From the NCBI GenBank assembly GCA_016946835.1, contig JACVTC010000085.1, positions 730,001 to 757,500 on the forward strand: a DNA stretch of 27,500 nt, in the 5' to 3' direction. Every line of letters starts with the position of its first letter. Within the stretch, counting starts at the first letter, position 1. Positions 11,276 to 20,537 of the stretch are shown piece after piece. The position numbers and the translations under genes were made by a program. This DNA is from Neocallimastix lanati (nom. inval.) (lineage: Eukaryota; Neocallimastigomycota; Neocallimastigomycetes; Neocallimastigales; Neocallimastigaceae). Below the pieces are notes generated by a model. The model did not search any database. It was not told the DNA's origin and was given only the letters and a program-made list of their open reading frames with translations.

Positions 11276-11886
11276 TGTAACGGAAATCTGGGTGTTCCAA
11301 TACTAAAAGGACACTTAGAATAAGTAAACTAAACACAAGAATTAGTAAACACAAAATATTAATATTGGAGCACTTGATTCCTTTGTTGATTAGGAAGGTC
11401 GGTGCTGAAATATTAGTAATATTGGTTTTATTTATTATTTTATTTATTTAATTATTTATTTAAAAATTGTTTTATTAGAAAGATGTTTTATTACTAATAA
11501 TAATAAACTACGTTAAAATACGATAAAAGCACGAAGAGAAATATTTTCAAGTGAAAATTCATACCTATTTATACTTTTTTCGGAAAAACAGTTTTCATGA
11601 TTTTGAAAAATTATAGAATTGTGGAAAATTCGTTTAAAACCGATTTTAGTCACAAAAATAGAAACTAATAAAAAGAAGGAATAAAATAGAATAAAATATA
11701 ATTTTAACTATTAAGAATTTCTATAAAATTCTTAAAGAAATTACAGAAAGAAATATCTAGAAAATGAAAATAAAAATTATTAAAATTTGCTTTGAGTGTG
11801 AATCAAACCCGAGTAGTTCGATTCATAGTCATAGCTCCAGCCACAATGCTAAGATTTCTTTTTCTGAAATTTTAGGATTCGTTACA
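11276..11886. mobile_element. Solo LTR (inner) with 5-bp target duplication
   Basis: 611-bp segment with ends TGTAACG and CGTTACA (perfect 7-bp inverted termini) and ATAGG directly on each side (11271-11275 and 11887-11891). TG...CA ends with a 5-bp duplication are the hallmark of an LTR retrotransposon. There is no internal region, so it is a solo LTR left by recombination. Which strand is the element's sense strand cannot be told. A tRNA-like A/B box pair lies near its right end on the minus strand. Confidence 0.8.
11799..11851 (-). other. tRNA-like A-box/B-box pair
   Basis: On the minus strand TAGCATTGTGG (11841-11851) resembles the RNA polymerase III A box. GGTTTGATTCA (11799-11809) resembles the B box, 31 nt downstream, which is normal tRNA spacing. 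The intervening AGCTATGACTATGAATC does not form a convincing anticodon arm and the T stem is mispaired, so this is at best a tRNA relic. It may equally be chance inside an LTR. Confidence 0.35.
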
Positions 11887-11894
11887 ATAGGCGT

Positions 11895-14150
11895 ATAGGT
11901 GAACCATTTTAGTTAGCCTATCGCATGAGACCATAATCGAGAATTCTAGATTTACTTGATGGAACATTAGTAATGAAGTCTCTCTCCACAACTTTCCAAG
12001 GACAGGACGGAATATCCAGAGGGATCATTTCTCCATAGGGTTTATGACGAGAAAGCTTCATACTGGAGCATATTTTACAGGATTTTACCGTAGTTTTGAA
12101 CATCTTCCATCCAGGCAGGCCAGTAAAAATTTCTACTGATTAGTTCGGCTGTTTTTCCAATTCCTGGATGTCCTGCAGATGCCTAGTCATGATATGCGGA
12201 GAGAACTTCCATTCTGAAAGATTCAGGGACGCAGATCAATCCGTTATAATGAAGAAAATTGTTTTCTAAGAGAGAATTTGGACAAGTCATACTTGCGAAC
12301 ATGCTTTAATTCAGACTCTTTCCCGTTTAAGACATTAGTTATTGGACCGAAAATTGGAACCTTCACTTGATTTAATTTAATTGAATTGAGTAAGGAAGTG
12401 TCGTTAGTGAGGTTCAGGAAGCAGAAAAAAAAGAGTGTTTATTTGGATCGAGGATTGATTCATGTTGGATTTCTTGATCGTTTGAATACGCCTTGATAAA
12501 CTATCAGCCCATACGTTCGTGGATCTTGGTCTATAAATAACTTTGTAGTTGTAATATGACAAAAATTTCCTGCCAATGCGCTTGGCGCATGCTTATCTTT
12601 TGGGGTTTGCTAGCAAATAATAGATTTCTATGGTCTGTGAAGATCTTGATTGGCTCCCTTGCTCCAATAAGTAGGTGTTTCCATTCCTCGAGTCCTGTGA
12701 TAATGACAAGTAATTCCTTATCTGTAATGGAATAATTACGTTCGGCTTTAGTGAAAGAACGAGTGTAGTATCCTACTGGATGTAATTTTCCTAGTTCGTC
12801 TCTTCACAAGAATACGCGCCCTAAAGCATAATATGAAGCATCAGTCTCCAAGATGAAGGGCTTCTCAGGATCGGGAAGTAGCAGTATGGGTGCGGTAGTT
12901 ATAAGCCTCCTTAAGTGTGTCTGAAAGATTTCTAACACTCTTCATTTCAATCCAAATCGATACCTTTCTTAGTTGGAAGAGCGGGCTTGCTATTAATGAA
13001 AAATTCTTTATAAACCGGCCGGTAGTAATTTCCAAACCCAAGAAACGACTGAACTTGTTTCACAGTTGTTGGTTCCAGCCAAGATAGAACTGCTTCTAGC
13101 TTCTTTGGATCTGTCTTGATGAACTTTCCGGATATAACATGACCTAGGAATTCTAGTTCTTTTATGTGGAACAAGCATTTTTCTAGGTTCACAAGTAGGT
13201 GGTTTTCCTTTAGAGCTTTCAACACGGCTTTAACATGTTCTTTATGTTCCTCTAGTGTCCTAGAATATAAAAGAATATCATCTAAATAAGTAACAACAAA
13301 TTTATTAGTAAAATCATTTTAAAACAAAATTTATAAACCTTTGAAAAAACAGCTGGAGCATTGGTGAGCCCAAAAGGCCGTACCAAATACTCATTACTGA
13401 CCTCCACGAGTATGAAAAGCGGTTTTGTATTCATCGCCTTTTCTTATTCGTACGAGGTTGTAAGCTGCTTTTAGATCCAATTTGGTAAAATAATTGGATC
13501 CTCTTACCTGTTCGAAGAATAGATTATATAATGGTAAATAATATGAATCCTTTACTGTAACTTCGTTTAGCTTTCTATAGTCTACGCAGAAGCGTAGAGA
13601 TCCATCCTTTTTCCTTTGGAAAAGTACTGGGTATGCTGCTGGTGATTTTGAAGATGGATGAATCCTTTTGCTAAATTTTCGCTGATGTTACTTATCCGCT
13701 TCTTCGGATTGCGTAAGATTCATCTGGTAAATTGGTCCTTTAAAGAGACAAGTCCCTGGAAGCAACTCAATCTCGCAATCAAAACCAGTCCGACGTGGAG
13801 GTGATTGGTTATTTGATTGCTGATTAAAAACAGAAGAGTACTCTCAAAACTCTTCTGGGAGCTACTCAAGATTCAAAATCTTTCCATTTTCAATCAAATA
13901 CGAAAGAGACCTTGTTTCTATTAAGATCCTCTAACAGTAACGATGAATCCATCGAACCTATTTCTTCCTCGATGAAGTTGGGTTTGTAACCCTCTCTTCC
14001 AACCTTGAAGCCTATCCTGAGGTCGAATAAGGTATGTATACCAAGCAAGTACCCATAAGGAATTTTTTTTCGAAAGCATAAACCGAAGTTCTTGTTTTTT
14101 CTCGATTATTTTTCCCTCATCATTATGTAGTTTAAGCTCGACGCTCAACT
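11895..14150 (-). pseudogene. Element A pol, protease to integrase start
   Basis: Landmarks in element order: the protease C-terminal part YLLGI (about 14040); [14 protein letters not shown] of RT (about 13565-13610); TYLDDILLYS, the RT catalytic motif with YLDD at 13277-13288; an open stretch 12947-13225 with CLFHIKELEFLGHVIS and QSFLGFGNYYR; RNase H with YSITDKELLVIITGLEEW and FTDHRNLLF (about 12600-12740); and integrase CKICSSMKLSRHKPYG (about 12045-12090) followed by DRLTKMVHL (about 11895-11925). Every domain needs at least one change of frame. The catalytic residues that can be read are mostly conserved, so decay followed loss of activity rather than a domain change. Its integrase linker resembles that of element C (RHKPYG then PW), so A is probably closer to C than to B. 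Confidence 0.88.
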
Positions 14151-14151
14151 C

Positions 14152-14985
14152 TTGAGTGATGTTATTCGAGACTTCCTCTTGGTTTGGGAATATAATTTTA
14201 TTTTTAATGATAAATTCAAAAAGTCATGTATTCGAATTGATGAAATCATGGATGAAAATGGAAAATCTGTTAAGGATTCCAATGGGAAAAAGAAAATTGG
14301 TCTCTTTTTCAGTGATCAAACCAAACCAATTCCGATGGACGATGAAATTTCAGAACTTATAGATAATAATAATCTAAAGTTTAATCAATACAAGGGAAAA
14401 TTATTGTTGAATGACGTCAATGTATTTAACAATGCTTTCACAAGCGATCTAATATTAAAATGTATATTTGAAACGAATAAAGTCATGTATGCGGCTATTA
14501 ATGATGAGGAAGGTAACGAATATTGAAGGTATCCTGAATTGGAAAAGAAGAAAATCCTTTCCACCCGAGAAAATTATGATGAAGAAACAAGAATATATGC
14601 GCCTGATAACTTGTATGTTGGAGAGCCTTTGTACAATTCCGCTTTTCAGGAATGCTTTAAGCTCACAGAAAAGGGTATTCAATTCAATTATAATAATCAT
14701 ACGTATTATGAGCCTGATAAGGGTAAAGGTTTGAATAACAAATTACGTTATATCAATTTCCAAAAAGAAAAAGATACTTTCAATCTTGTTTATACACTAG
14801 ATAATGATAATACCTATATCACTAAAATACCAAATATGGTGAATGCTGACTATGCTGAAATACGTTGTGATCTTGAATACAGCTACTATGTAAAAGATAG
14901 TAATGGTAATAGATTAAGAAATATGATCATTAAAACCTACGATGCCAATAATTTATTCACCTATGTAACGATATCAGTATCGTGA
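14152..14985 (+). pseudogene. Unidentified protein fragment with one in-frame stop
   Basis: One plus-strand frame runs from 14152 to 14985 with a single interruption, TGA at 14524-14526. It gives 124 then about 152 residues. The product is hydrophilic, rich in Asn, Asp, Lys and Tyr, with DENGK, DSNGKKK and later KDSNGN motifs that may be two related repeats. No signal peptide or membrane segment is visible. I do not recognise the family. Its first 15 or so codons are antisense to element A sequence, so the true host segment probably begins near 14195 and its own start was lost when A inserted or was deleted. Codon use and GC content differ from the AT-rich DNA after it, which supports former coding. 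It could instead be live with stop readthrough; I think that unlikely. Confidence 0.55.
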
Positions 14986-15725
14986 TGAGAAATTATTAAT
15001 AACTTACTTTAGTTTATTAATAACTCTTTATCAAAGTTATAAATTTTAAGATAATTAAAATATATTTTATTATAAAACTTTTTAAAATTGATTTATTAGA
15101 AACAATGAAGTTATTTTAATACATAAATTTTATTTAATTTTTAAATATTAATTTTTATTTAATTTTAAATTTATAATATTAAATAAATACTTTTAAATTT
15201 AAATAAGATAAAATAAGTATTTATTGAACAAGTTTTGATAAACAAAAATGTTAACAAAAATGTTGTTCTTTTAAATAAGAATTATTACATGTTTTTATAA
15301 TTTTCGTTAAGATTAAACTATATAATTAACTATCTAATTTAATTACTATTTATATCTTTTAGAAATATTAAAAAAAGAAAAAGTATTACTATTTTAATTC
15401 TATTTAAAGTCTTATTTTCTATTTTAAAAAAAAAAGAATTAGTTTTAAGTCTTTAAAATAAAATAACTATTTACTAATTATATCAAATAATAACAAATAT
15501 TTATGTAATAAAATATATTTTACATAATAAAATTATTTAAATTTAATTTCTATATTAATTATTTAAATTTACATTGTTCTTTTATTAATCTTAAAATTTT
15601 ATTTGAAAATACTAACTTTTTATAATAATTATTTATAATTTTATAGTTTAGTAAATTATTATTATAAATTATTAATTTTAGTTTATTAATTAATTTTAAA
15701 TTATAAATTTCATCTTTTATCAATC
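14986..15725. other. AT-rich spacer, nothing recognised
   Basis: About 740 bp of very AT-rich DNA with no supported frame or repeat. It ends CAATC at 15721-15725. This is the left flank of element B and, before B arrived, probably the flank of element C. Confidence 0.85.
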
Positions 15726-16512
15726 TGGTATGGTTCATATAATTTTAGGAATATAATAATAATTAACACAAATAATAAAATTACAATAAAAAAAAAATAA
15801 TTTGTTTTAAAATCAATGTTTATTTATTTAAATTTATAAAAGAAAAATAATAATATAATTATTTATTTAATAAAAGTAAGTTATTGATTATATTTTATTT
15901 CACTAAAATTACATGTATTTATATTTTTTTATCAAATTAAAATTTGTAAAGCCTAACTATTTTTTTAATAAACTAATTACTAATTATTTTTATAAATAAA
16001 ACATTTAAATTGAAATTGAATTATTATTTTAGTTAATAATATTATTGTTATAAATAGTAGTAATATATTATTGAATTATTAATTATTTAATAATAATTTA
16101 ATACTAATATATATAAAATAAAAATAAAGAGATTATACAGAATATTTTATTGTGGTTTAGTTAAATTTAGTAATTAAAAATAAATTTAAATTGATAACAA
16201 AATTTTAATAACTAATTAAATAGATTTGATTATTTTCAATATAACATAATACAAAAGAAATATAATATTAATATATTAAGTGGGCAAGGACAATATTCTT
16301 GGCTAAAGATTTTTAATACATTATAATGGAATCGGATCGATAATTCAAAAAGGAATTATAAGTTAATTAGTGATTTATTAACTTAAGATTTCTATTTAGT
16401 AATATTTGAAGAATATTGGAAAGTTCCAATTATATAGAATAGAATAATCTATAAGGTTAGAATAATTTATATTATTCTAGTACAATTAGTATTATTTGTT
16501 CATTCTGTATTA
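15726..16512 (-). repeat. Element B 3' LTR
   Basis: 787-bp copy of 21952-22738. It is preceded, in element sense, by the polypurine tract. AATC flanks it at 15722-15725. It holds no reading frame. Confidence 0.95.
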
Positions 16513-16515
16513 AGA

Positions 16516-16524
16516 TGCCCCCGC
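16516..16524 (-). promoter_or_regulatory. Element B polypurine tract
   Basis: Minus strand GCGGGGGCA, four bases before the LTR start. It lies between the pol stop (16536) and the 3' LTR, where the plus-strand primer is made. A five-G run stands out in this AT-rich DNA. Confidence 0.75.
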
Positions 16525-16535
16525 TAAGACTCAAG

Positions 16536-19500
16536 CTAGGTAGAAGCTGAGTTAAACTTGACAATATTTTTCAAATGAACATTACGATTCATTTGTATAT
16601 TAGTAGCAGGATCAGCTAAAGTGACTGTATTGAATTGTTTCTTTACCACTTTCATAGGTCCAACAAAGTAAGGTTCTAATTTAGTTCGATTAAAGTTTCT
16701 TACTAGTACTAAATCACCTGGTTTTATTCTTTCAGCTTGATTCATACTGGTCTTTTCTTCTCTCCTAGTAGCCCAATACTTCGAAGCATTTTTGATATTA
16801 GACGCGGCCTCCATTACCCATTGGTAGTGTGATACAAATTTTTCCAGTAGAATTTCGTCAGAAGACTTATTTATACCCTTAGTTGGTCTGGCAGCAATGT
16901 CAAAAGGTTGTTGGTCCTCCCTTCCATAAACTAATTCAAAGCTTGAATGGTTGGTAATTGAGTTTTTAGTAGTTCTTAAAGCCCAAAGTGCAGATGGTAA
17001 AATTTCATCCCACTCTTTGTGTTGTTTTCCTAGTAATCGTAATAATTTTCCAATTTCTTTATTACGATTCTCAACTAAACCATTGCTTTCAGGATGATAT
17101 GGAGTGATAAATTTAACATATACATCATATAAATCAAGGAAGATTTTTGTCATATCTGATGTAAATTGTGTTCCATTATCAGTAGTGATAATTTGAGGTA
17201 CACCGTGTCGAGCAAATACATTAATTAAAAATTTTATCACATCCTGAGAAGTAACATTTTCAGTGGGCTCTGCCTCAACCCATTTAGTAAAATAATCAAC
17301 CACAACGATTATATATTGATTATTATTTCTGGTTTTACTTAGAGGTCCTATAATGTCCAATCCTAAGTGTGTAAATGGTCCTTCCACTTCAGTTGGTTTA
17401 TCTTCTGTTGGTTCAGGGTATGGTTGAGATTTATTTAATTGACATTTCTCACATTTACCTATAATTCGCTTAATGTCATTAACCATATTGTTCCAATAGT
17501 AGCTCATTTTCATACGTTGGTATGTCTTGTAATATCCTTCGTGTCCTATACTGTGTGCTTGAAAAATTAATTGAAGTTTTTCTTTTGTATCTGTAACTAA
17601 TTTTCTATAATTATTGCCATCAACAAAGTAGTCCACACCATCAATTGTCGTAAATTTTTCTTCAATAAATTCCTTAATGGTTCTTGAAAGCAGGTTTTCA
17701 TCTTGTTCCTTGATAATTTGTGTTGTTAAGACAACTTTTTCTTTTTCATTTTTCATTCTTGATAAAGCATCTGCGACAACATTATTCTTTCCAGTTTCAT
17801 ATCGTAAATCAATTCCTAACATACTGACAGTCAAACACCATCTAGTATGACGAGAATTTTGTGGTTCCTTACTTTTAAGTAATCCGATTAATGGTCTATG
17901 ATCTGTATATACTATAGTTTGCTTAGGATTTCCCATAATATAAGATTTTAATTTATTAATACAGTAAATTAGAGCAGCACCTTCTAGATCCGTAATTCCA
18001 TAATTCTTTTCCGATTTAGATAAACTTCTACTAATATAATGAACCGGATGCTCCTTTCCAGTTTCATCATCCTTTTGTAAAAGCACACCGCCTATTCCAT
18101 CATAGGAAGCATCTGTTCTTATAATAAATTCTCTATCAAATCTAGGAAATCTTAATATTGGGGCATTGATTAATCTTTCCTTAAGAATTTTAAAACTTTC
18201 TTCTTGTTCCTTTTTCCATTCAAACTTAATACCTTTTCTTAATAGAGTGCAGAGAGGAGCAGTAACTTTTGCAAAGTCCTTAATAAAATTTCTATAATAT
18301 CCAATGGCTCCTAAAAATGATCGAAGTTCATGAATGTTAGAGGGAGCCTTCCATTCTTTAATAGCTTCAACTTTGTTTTCCAATGGACTTAAACCTTCTG
18401 AGGATACTTTATGTCCAAGTACTTCTACTTCAGTTTGCATGAAAGAACACTTTTCGATATTGATTTTTAACTTATGTTCCTTGAATATTTCTAAGACTTG
18501 TTTAAGATGTTCTAGGTGTTCTTCTTCAGTTCTTGAGTAGATTAAAATATCATCGATAAAGTTATATACGCATTTTCCTATTAAGGGAAATAGTATACGG
18601 TTCATTTCTCTTTGGAATGTAGCTGGAGCACCTGTTAAACCGAAGGGCATTACCTTGAATTGGTAGTTTCCGAACTTAGTTGTAAAGGTAGTGATTTCAA
18701 CACTATCATCATCCATTAATATTTGATGATAACCGGAATAAAGATCTAATGTTGAGAAGATTTTTGCTCCATCTAAGCTATCAAAAATTTCCTCAATATT
18801 TGGTAAAGAATAAGAATCCTTCTTAGTTGCTTCATTTACTTTCCTATAGTCAATACACAGGCGCCATTTACCGTTCTTTTTAGGCACAAGTACTACTGGT
18901 GATGACCATTCTGAACATGAAGGTTCAATTAATCGTTTATATATGAGTTTGGTTAATTCTTCTTTTAAGATATCTGTTTTTAATTTACTAAGTCGATAAA
19001 ATTTTTGTTTAATAGGTTTAACTCCTTCCTTAAGAATAATTTTGTGTGGTGATAAATCTGAAGGTGTTAATTCTTCAGAAGAAGTTGCAATTATATCAAT
19101 ATATTCTTCAAGTAATTTAGTAATAGCTTCTCTATAATTTGAATTAATTGTACTTTGAAAAACTGTGTCATATATATATTTTATGGGTGGTAATCCTTCA
19201 ATCGTTTTCAATTGTTGCTTAGCTTCTTGGTGATTCAATGCCTTGATTACACATAATAATTTTTCTTCGTCATAATATTCATTATTAATAGGTGCAATTT
19301 CTTCAATTAAACCTTGATCATTAAATCGACAAAGACTATATCTAATTGGATGAATAAATAACTGGTTATCAATTTGAGTTTTGAGGTTGATTAATATATC
19401 ATAGAATGGATCCTCCTTGTCTATAATTCTACACGTAACAAGTAGTTCTAGTTCATTAATTTTTACGGGAACTTTGATTAACACATCTTCTGAGTAATCA

Positions 19501-20531
19501 TCATTCATTGTTGCTAAACGTATTCGTCCTGCACTAACTCCTATAGGTTCATACTGATAAGGTAATTTATCTAAAAATTGCTTTGTGATAATACTTAAGT
19601 TGCTACATGAATCTATTAAAGCCTTACCACGAACTCCATCTACTATTACATCAACCATAGCAATATCATCTTCTTGTGGTTCATGATGTTTACTTTTATA
19701 TGTATGATCTATATTGTTCGTTATTATTGTAGTAGCACACATATTATCCACTGCACCTGAAATTTTAGTATTATTCTTTTCTAATTTAAGTCCTTGTGAT
19801 ACTTGAGACCGTATCTTTGGAGCAACGTCCAATAATTGTCCAAATGTAATATTGCAATTGCTGGAGTTTAAATCTTTGATCACGTCATAACTATCACAAT
19901 CAGTTTGCATTTGTATTCTTTTTGGAATTCTAGTTGGCATAATTTCAGTTGACTTTTCTGATGATTTTTCTTGAATTAATTTATTTAAAGTTTGTTTAGA
20001 ATTATTTCCTTCCTGAGAAGTTTCTTCATTAATAATATTAACAATACTATTTTTATTATTTTCCACAGAAGTACTAGTACTAGCTCTTTCCTTATCTCTT
20101 AGCTCTTTCTCAATCCTCTTTTCTTTCTCTATTCTGGGTTGAGCCATAATCGAAGGATGTAATTGAGTTGTTGGCTTTTTGACTGGTCGCGATGTTCCCC
20201 TTAATTTATTTTCTTTTTGTTTTCGTAAACCTGGAGTAACTATTGGCTTAGGATCATCTCTTAGACTACGGTGAACCCTCTTTCCTCTTTGGTCACTAGT
20301 CTCTTCATCTTTAGGATTTGCCTTTCTCTTTATAACGTTTACTAAGTAATCCAATTCTTTGGAACCATCCGACTCATCATCAAAATCTTCGTAATAATCC
20401 GTAGTAGTACCTTCTTGGAAATCAGCAATTTCTTCATAATCATCATCTTCTTTTAAGTCAACTGTTTTGGGACGATGGCAGACTGAAGCAATTTTTTTGA
20501 CGATGGGAGTGCTTCTACTCCCTTTTAGTGG
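16536..20531 (-). CDS. pol: Element B Pol polyprotein (protease, RT, RNase H, integrase), reached by -1 frameshift
   Basis: The frame is open from 20531 to the stop at 16536, 1331 codons. The first 59 codons have no ATG, and the codon at 20354 is TTG, so Pol has no evident start of its own and is best read as a Gag-Pol fusion of about 1635 residues. Residue numbers below count from 20354. The retropepsin motif is ALIDSCSNLSII (Asp248, Ser249, Cys250 where Gly is normal). RT has LCIDYRKVNEA, Asp537 in STLDLYSGYHQ, and FIDD 599-602. RNase H has Asp748, Glu791, Asp818 and Asp862. Integrase has zinc residues His934, His938, Cys968 and Cys971, and DDE residues Asp1000, Asp1059 and Glu1095. A GPY/F-like module YFVGPMKVV follows at about 1229. 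There is no chromodomain. All polymerase and integrase catalytic residues are present. The N-terminal 200 residues are charged and low in complexity. Confidence 0.95.
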   Translation of the reverse strand, partial: PLKGSRSTPIVKKIASVCHRPKTVDLKEDDDYEEIADFQEGTTTDYYEDFDDESDGSKELDYLVNVIKRKANPKDEETSDQRGKRVHRSLRDDPKPIVTPGLRKQKENKLRGTSRPVKKPTTQLHPSIMAQPRIEKEKRIEKELRDKERASTSTSVENNKNSIVNIINEETSQEGNNSKQTLNKLIQEKSSEKSTEIMPTRIPKRIQMQTDCDSYDVIKDLNSSNCNITFGQLLDVAPKIRSQVSQGLKLEKNNTKISGAVDNMCATTIITNNIDHTYKSKHHEPQEDDIAMVDVIVDGVRGKALIDSCSNLSIITKQFLDKLPYQYEPIGVSAGRIRLATMNDDYSEDVLIKVPVKINELELLVTCRIIDKEDPFYDILINLKTQIDNQLFIHPIRYSLCRFNDQGLIEEIAPINNEYYDEEKLLCVIKALNHQEAKQQLKTIEGLPPIKYIYDTVFQSTINSNYREAITKLLEEYIDIIATSSEELTPSDLSPHKIILKEGVKPIKQKFYRLSKLKTDILKEELTKLIYKRLIEPSCSEWSSPVVLVPKKNGKWRLCIDYRKVNEATKKDSYSLPNIEEIFDSLDGAKIFSTLDLYSGYHQILMDDDSVEITTFTTKFGNYQFKVMPFGLTGAPATFQREMNRILFPLIGKCVYNFIDDILIYSRTEEEHLEHLKQVLEIFKEHKLKINIEKCSFMQTEVEVLGHKVSSEGLSPLENKVEAIKEWKAPSNIHELRSFLGAIGYYRNFIKDFAKVTAPLCTLLRKGIKFEWKKEQEESFKILKERLINAPILRFPRFDREFIIRTDASYDGIGGVLLQKDDETGKEHPVHYISRSLSKSEKNYGITDLEGAALIYCINKLKSYIMGNPKQTIVYTDHRPLIGLLKSKEPQNSRHTRWCLTVSMLGIDLRYETGKNNVVADALSRMKNEKEKVVLTTQIIKEQDENLLSRTIKEFIEEKFTTIDGVDYFVDGNNYRKLVTDTKEKLQLIFQAHSIGHEGYYKTYQRMKMSYYWNNMVNDIKRIIGKCEKCQLNKSQPYPEPTEDKPTEVEGPFTHLGLDIIGPLSKTRNNNQYIIVVVDYFTKWVEAEPTENVTSQDVIKFLINVFARHGVPQIITTDNGTQFTSDMTKIFLDLYDVYVKFITPYHPESNGLVENRNKEIGKLLRLLGKQHKEWDEILPSALWALRTTKNSITNHSSFELVYGREDQQPFDIAARPTKGINKSSDEILLEKFVSHYQWVMEAASNIKNASKYWATRREEKTSMNQAERIKPGDLVLVRNFNRTKLEPYFVGPMKVVKKQFNTVTLADPATNIQMNRNVHLKNIVKFNSAST

Positions 20532-20537
20532 TTTAAA
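20505..20537 (-). promoter_or_regulatory. -1 programmed ribosomal frameshift signal between gag and pol
   Basis: On the minus strand the gag frame reads TAT TTA AAC CAC TAA. This contains the slippery heptamer T_TTA_AAC (20531-20537) in the correct phase, two codons before the gag stop (20525-20527). An 8-nt spacer (20523-20530) leads to a hairpin GGGAGT-AGAAGC-ACTCCC (20505-20522) with 6 bp and a 6-nt loop. Slipping back one base puts the ribosome in the long pol frame, which is open from the slip site. UUUAAAC is a well-known efficient heptamer, and a spacer of 5-9 nt before a structure is the standard layout. Confidence 0.88.

Larger units (their letters stand above)
9509..14150 (-). mobile_element. 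Element A: decayed Ty3/gypsy retrotransposon (5' truncated)
   Basis: Minus-strand remnants occur in the order of a Ty3/gypsy pol: protease end (13920-14150), RT (about 13000-13690), RNase H (about 12590-12880), integrase zinc finger and first catalytic region (about 11895-12110), rest of the integrase core (about 10230-10500), C-terminal module (about 9870-9980) and a possible chromodomain (about 9565-9680). Gag and the 5' LTR are absent, so the element is cut near 14150 where an unrelated plus-strand fragment begins. Many stops and frameshifts show it is old. GC content is clearly higher than in the surrounding DNA. The integrase is split by nested insertions at 10501-11886. Confidence 0.9.

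Noticed and set aside
11139-11354. Minus-strand 71-codon frame starting MCLLILVFSLLILSVLLVL, like a signal peptide
   Set aside because: It spans the boundary of two non-coding insertions (10501-11273 and 11276-11886), so the frame is accidental.
18334-18540. Plus-strand 68-codon frame inside element B pol
   Set aside because: Shadow of the RT/RNase H coding strand.
16536-20354. Independent initiation of element B Pol at 20354
   Set aside because: The codon there is TTG; the frame is open upstream to the slippery heptamer, so a frameshift fusion explains it better.
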